From CAZQSL01 sp964595945 (GTDB lineage: Bacteria; UBP15; UBA6099; JAJRTR01), in NCBI GenBank assembly GCA_964595945.1, contig CAZQSL010000094.1, positions 1-14,879 of the forward strand: DNA of 14,879 nt, given 5' to 3'. Below the pieces are notes generated by a model that saw only the letters and a list, made by a program, of their open reading frames with translations, was not told where the DNA came from and did no database searches. This document shows positions 8,101-14,100 of this stretch, one piece after another; the stretch's first letter is position 1; each line of letters begins with the position of its first letter. A program made the translations under genes and the position numbers.

Positions 8101-11100
8101 CGAAATCATATCGGTTTCTCCGATGTCCGGCAGTGTTGTCGAATCCGGCAACGCAGTCGTACGCGTCTCCACCAGCGAAGAGTCCATGTGTAAATGGGGC
8201 CTGAGCAGCGCGCCGCTATCATCTATGGTCAATCACTGCACGCCCGATCTCACAGGCGTCAATATTTGCCACGTCAGCGGCCTTGACACAGGCACGGCTA
8301 CCGTGTACGTCATCTGCGGCGACAAGAGTGGCAATGAAATGCCCGTGCCGGAAGAAATAGTATATGTTGTCAACTTGCCAGCCACGCCCCATCTCAGGCA
8401 GATCGCCTCCGCGCCGACCGGCGGCAGCCTCCGCGGCATCCATATCTCCGGCAACCTGTCCTATGAGGCGGCCGGGAGCGGCGTTTTCCAGATTCGCGAC
8501 ATTACCGATCCAGCCAATCCCGTCATCATCGGCAACTACAACGGCATGACCAACGCGCAGAATGTCCATGTCGCGGGCAACTACGCTTTCGTGGCCGATG
8601 ACACCACGGGGCTCAAGATCATCGACGTATCCGACCCGTCGAATCCTGCTTTCACCGGAAATGCCGCTCTGCCATCGCAGGCTCTCGGCGTCTATCAGCA
8701 GGGCAGGCATGCCTATGTTGCCGCGTGGGACGCAGGATTGCAGATCGTGGATGTTTCCGACCCTGCCAACCCATCCATAACCGGCTCGGTCGCGCTTGGC
8801 GGCAATGCCTGGGATGTCACCATCGCCGGCAAATACGCCTATGTGGCCAATGGTTCCGAAGGCTTGAAGATCGTGGACATATCCGATCCGGCCAACCCCG
8901 TGGTAACCGGTACTTATGACACAGCCGGGACGGCTGAAGGCGTCTATCTGTTTGGCAATTACGCTTATGTCGCGGACGCTGATTCGGGCATTGCCGTGAT
9001 CAACATCGCGGACCCTGCCAATCCTTATCTTGCCGGGATGTACGACACACCGGGTTCGGCATTCGACATATATGTTTCCGGCAGCTTTGCCTATGTCGGT
9101 GATTCGGCCGCAGGTCTTCAGATCGTCGACATCAGCGATCCGGCTGCTCCCGTGTCTGCTGCCGCTTACGATACGGATGACGTGGCGGCGGGAGTATTCG
9201 CTGCCGGGAAACACGTGTATGTGGCCGATGGCGCCGCGGGGCTCATAGTTTTCTCGACTACTCATCCCACGCTTACGGACTGGACGCCCCAGGACGCATC
9301 CGTCGTCGCGTCATCTACGGTATCCGTTTCTTTCACAAGCGACGTCGACGCTGACTGTAAATGGTCGCGTGACAATGTCGATTACACTGTCATGCCTGGC
9401 TCGAACTTGTGTTCGAGCGTTGCAAACGCCAGCGGCACGGCGGCCATAAACTGTGTCATTTCAGGCCTGGACGCAGGTTTCAACAATTTATACTTCGCAT
9501 GTGCTGACAAGTACGGCTACTTTGGCGACTTGGCATCCAATCAGGCTCTGACGCTCGTCTACGACAGTGAAGGCCCAACTGTCACAGACAATCAGAATGG
9601 CGATCTCGTGTATCACTCGACCGATCCCGGCGCGGTATACGATGTCGATTTCCACGATGCGCTTTCTCTGCTCGACAGGGTCCAGTATACAGTCTGGTCA
9701 GGCCCTGATGTGACAGGGACCGAAATCATGGCATGGACCGATATCGCGACGGAAATCGCTACACATTCATACACTTCCGACTGGGGCGTCGATTTCTCGG
9801 CGATCGCCACCGGGACCAATTACGTATCTGTCCGCGCTTACGATGTTCTCGGCAATTATTCGACGCTTCAGGATGTTTTCTACGTGCGTAAGGGCGAGCC
9901 ATCTGGCACCGCCATGTATGTGGTCGCCGTCCGGGATGAACTCGGCAACAGTGTTCCCGGCTCCACCCTTCACTATTTCTGCGAAGATACAAATTACGTG
10001 TGCATCCCTGACGAAGCTTGTGACGGTCTTTACAGCGCATACTGTTATGACGGAGATGCTTCATGCGACGTCGACGGTCTTGTCAATGGTGTCATAGCGC
10101 TTTCCGGCGATGTGTTGTCAATGCCCGAACCCGGCTGCGACACGAACGGCGAAGCGCTCGCCCTTAAAGTCGTCCACGACGGATATGTCACGGCGAATGT
10201 GTCCGCGGGCGCGTTTTCGCTCGCCGCGCTCAATATCCCAGCGACTGCGTCTCTTCAGTTCGGCTACAAAATGACCGCACTATACAACGATGCCGGAGAC
10301 CAGATTCTGGATGCCGCCGTGTATATGGGAGATGATTTCACGGCAGAGTGCAAGGTGTCGGGCGGCGAGTATTACTGTCCTGTTTCGCTTCAGTCATTCT
10401 CTCCCTCATTGAAGATCGACGTGCCGGGGTATGTCGAATCATTCACTTTCCCCTTTGAAACGATACGCTCTCGTGGCAACGATCCTCAGGTGATCTCGTC
10501 AGATAGTCCTGTTGTCAATTTCGCTTTCGCTGTCAATGCTGGCGATGTCGTCGACGAGTCCGGTCAGACGCTGCCCCTGTCATCCGCCATAGTCGATGTC
10601 TGTCCCGATGCTGCCTGCGTATCGACATCTACGGCAATCATCAGGCTTTATAACGAAGGCGAAACGCTCGGGATAGCTCCCTCTGCCACAGGTGCCATTT
10701 ATTTCCGTCTCACCGTTCCGGGCTATGTACCGGTGATCGCTCAGAGCCAGTATGCAAATGAATCCGCATCGCCCGAAGCGCAGACGAATGTCGAATTTTC
10801 CGCGACCGATGCCGTCAGATTCCCCCTCAAGGTCATAGTCGGCACCGAGACTGGAGCGATCCCGTTCCTGGCGGACGGAGACGAAGCCGACATCAATTCG
10901 TTCACTGCAATCACATACAATGGAAACGCTCCGGACGCGATAAGCGACAGCTCGGTCATGGAGTCGCAGTTGACAGGCGGATACCTCACCTATGGCAAAC
11001 CGGTATATTACTGGACCACATCCGAAGACACTACCGCGCCGGTCAGCATTGTGCTGCCGGGCTATGTGTCCGCTGCCACGACCAACACCGCCCTTTCCAA

Positions 11101-14100
11101 TGTCTCGGTCAGCGCCTCCACTCAAACGGTGATCACCCTCGGCTCGACGTCGGCTCCGGCAGCTTCCATACCGGCCGGCTCCGAAGTGACACTCACGGGG
11201 CTGCAGTATCTTTTCAGGATGCAAATCGCGGATTTCATAGGAAGTAGCATCCCGCCAGAGAGCGGAAGCATCACACTCTGCGAGTATATGCCTACGGCGG
11301 TTGACCCGGTAAATTCCACACTTTTCTGGGCAGTCGCCCCCGCCTCATGCTCGTTAGACGCCTCCGTCGACGGCTATCTGCCGGTCAGGACCGGCAATCC
11401 CGGCGCGTTCGACAGCATTACCCTGCCGCAGGGTTCCCGGCAGACTTCCGTCATACTCGGTGAATATTCACCACTTGTCTCACTCGCCGCCGGCACGGTC
11501 AACTACGCGGCAGGGTTCACGCCCAATACCCGGATCGTTCTCACCGACGAATTCGACTCCGTGCCCTCATCGCCAGTTGCCGTTTTCATTTCTGCCGATT
11601 TTTACACTACAACGGGCCCATACATCGACGGCAGCGAATCCGATGCCGACGGTATGGCCGACGGTATTATATCCATCCCTCTGATCGAGCCGTCAGGGGA
11701 CATCCCGGCAACCGTTTTCCAGGCCAGCGCCGCTGCCGATGGCTATCTGACATCTACGTTCACGCTCGGATCGGTTTCGGATACATCAGTCCTTTCCGCC
11801 AGCACCACGCTGCTACTCAATACATCGGTGCAAGTCTCCGATCAAGCTTCCAGCGCCATCGCGGGACTTACCCGATCCAATATGCTTTTCAAAAATGCCG
11901 GAGGCACGGTCGTAGAGCCGATTCATTACACAGGATCACCGGACATCCCCGGCCTGTATAAATTTGCCCTCCCCACGGCCAGTTTCGATCTCTCGGGCGG
12001 GTTCGTATCGGTTGTCGATGTCGATATCAACGGGGATATTCACAAAGACTATGCCAACTCGGAACCGGTGAACTGCACTCCGTCCTCCGAGACGCCGGCT
12101 GAGTGCGAGGTTGTCCTGTTCCCCGCCACCGATTATATTGCGGTAAGCGCCACTGCCCCGGTCATCATCGCCGGCACGCCCACTTCTATTGACGTATCCG
12201 TCTTTGACAGCTCAGGACATCCTGTCACTACCGGTCCCGATTCGTACGCGACACTCACCATCACGCTTGCGGGCGGAGCAGCGTCGTCGTCGAAAGACAT
12301 TTCCTCGACCACATGCGCCAATGTCCCGGATGTTTCAGGCAATGCCGACACGTCGATTGTCTGCCAGCTCTCCGGCGGCACGGCCACTATCGCTGTCAGT
12401 GATACATTAGCCTCAGACGTGCCATTGACTCTTGTCCCATCCGCTCAGGCTGGCAATTCCTGGCCCAATCTTTTCGCGTCATCTACCGTGGCGGTCTTCA
12501 CCGTAACACATTCTGCTGTCGATCATTTCGCACTGTCGCTGTATTCGCCCCAGATCAACAATTCTCCATTCACCGGAGCCAACACACTCACCGCGCTCGA
12601 CCGTTACGACAATGTCGTCACCGGCTTCGACGCCAGCAGTGACATGGTGACGATAGTATCGGATTCGGAACGATATGAATTGACAGGACTCGGGTCCGGC
12701 AATCTCGATGTCCTCGACAGGCCCAACGACTTCACGGATGGCATTGCGATTCTCGATACCATGGTTTACACTGGAGCGGCTGGCACATATTCTTTCACTG
12801 CCACAGCCGTTTCAGGAGCGTCCGGTGCTAGCGGAATGGTCGCCATCGGACACGGCGCACTTGATCACTTCGCTTTCGACTTATCATCCCCCCAGACAAT
12901 CGGCATTCCATTCGCCACCGGCACATTATCAGCATTGGACATCTCCGGAAATCCCGTGACCGGCTTTGACGCCGGCGCCGGCATGGTTACGGTAACCGCA
13001 AGCGGAAACGGCACTGTCACGGGGCTCGGCACTGGCGGCATGAATCATATCGACAGGACAATGGACTTCACATCGGGCGTGGCGTCACTCGCAAGCATGG
13101 TTTATTCCGGCGATCCGGGCATTGTCATTTTTTCGGCCATCAATTCAGCAGCAACGGCTACAGGCACGAGCACCCCTGTAACTTTGGGCATCCAGCCCGC
13201 TACGAGATTCGCTCTATCGACGGAACATGACGGAATGGAAACTGCCGGAGTGCCATTCGCCATCGTCGTCACTGCCCTCAACAACATGTCCGCCACTGAT
13301 ACATCATTCGTCAGCGATACACTTGCCTTCACCACCAGCGCGACTGCTTCTCCGGCAGGCGTCGAGCCGTTTCTTCCGGCACCGGCCTCTTATACTTTCT
13401 CCAATGGGGTCGCAATCATACCCGGCGTCATTTTTGCCAATTCTTCCGAAACACCGGCCATTTCAGTATCAGGCGCCACGATTACCGGCAATTCCGACCC
13501 CATAACTATCCTGACAGCCTCCCTCGCATCAGTAGCTACCACAACTTCATCGCCTGATCCCTCGCAGCCTACAGGCTATCGTTATGACCAGGCAGCCCTT
13601 CTCGAAGGTGTGGAATACCCCATCTTGCGGTATCCATACACTGACTCCGTCAACCGCCTCGCTGCCAATGGCACTGACTCCGGCACCATTTCGGTAAAGG
13701 CCATCGACACTTGCGGCAATCCCTTCGCCGGCGGCATCGTGACAATTTCTTCATCATATAACGGGATTTCATTTCCATTCGCAACCGCAACGGCCTTGAC
13801 TGATGGCAGCGCTTCTTTTTCCTTCACCGCGACAGCCAACGAAAATGTGACTGCGACAATTACGGTCATGGTGGACGGGATTCCCTATGGAGCGCCTTTC
13901 GAGATTTTCCTCAAAAACCCCGACGCTACCGCTCCATCAGATATAGAAACGATCATCGACGGGATATCCTCCGATCTCTCGTACGTCGCCACGCCAGACA
14001 CGCTAACCGCCACATGGAGCGCCTCTTCCGATCCCGAAACCGGCATAGCCCATTACCTCTTTGCCATCGGCACCACCGCCGGGGCGGCTGACGTAGTCGA

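Larger units (their letters stand above)
6344..9259 (+). repeat. Tandem block duplication, period 1,458 nt (two Cys modules plus one LVIVD propeller)
   Basis: Unit 1 is 6344-7801 (modules 6-7, propeller C). Unit 2 is 7802-9259 (modules 8-9, propeller D). Equivalent landmarks sit 1,455-1,458 nt apart: first Cys of modules 6 and 8 at 6440 and 7898, of modules 7 and 9 at 6734 and 8189, YFAC cysteines at 6569 and 8024, first-blade glycines at 6995 and 8450, last-blade glycines at 7748 and 9206. Module 10 begins a third, incomplete unit: its first Cys at 9356 is again +1,458. Confidence 0.75.

Noticed and set aside
8219..9265. Antisense open frame of 348 residues with repeated pattern
   Set aside because: It is codon-aligned with LVIVD propeller D and open only because TTA, CTA and TCA codons are rare there; its apparent repeats mirror the sense repeats.
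2141..9565. CRISPR array or DNA-level tandem repeats
   Set aside because: The periodic signal is in the protein (blades of about 40 residues and modules of about 95) with diverged codons; there are no identical short repeats with unique spacers.
10580..11224. Antisense open frame of 214 residues
   Set aside because: It lies opposite the carboxypeptidase-regulatory-like array, has no recognisable domain and no ribosome binding site that I could support.
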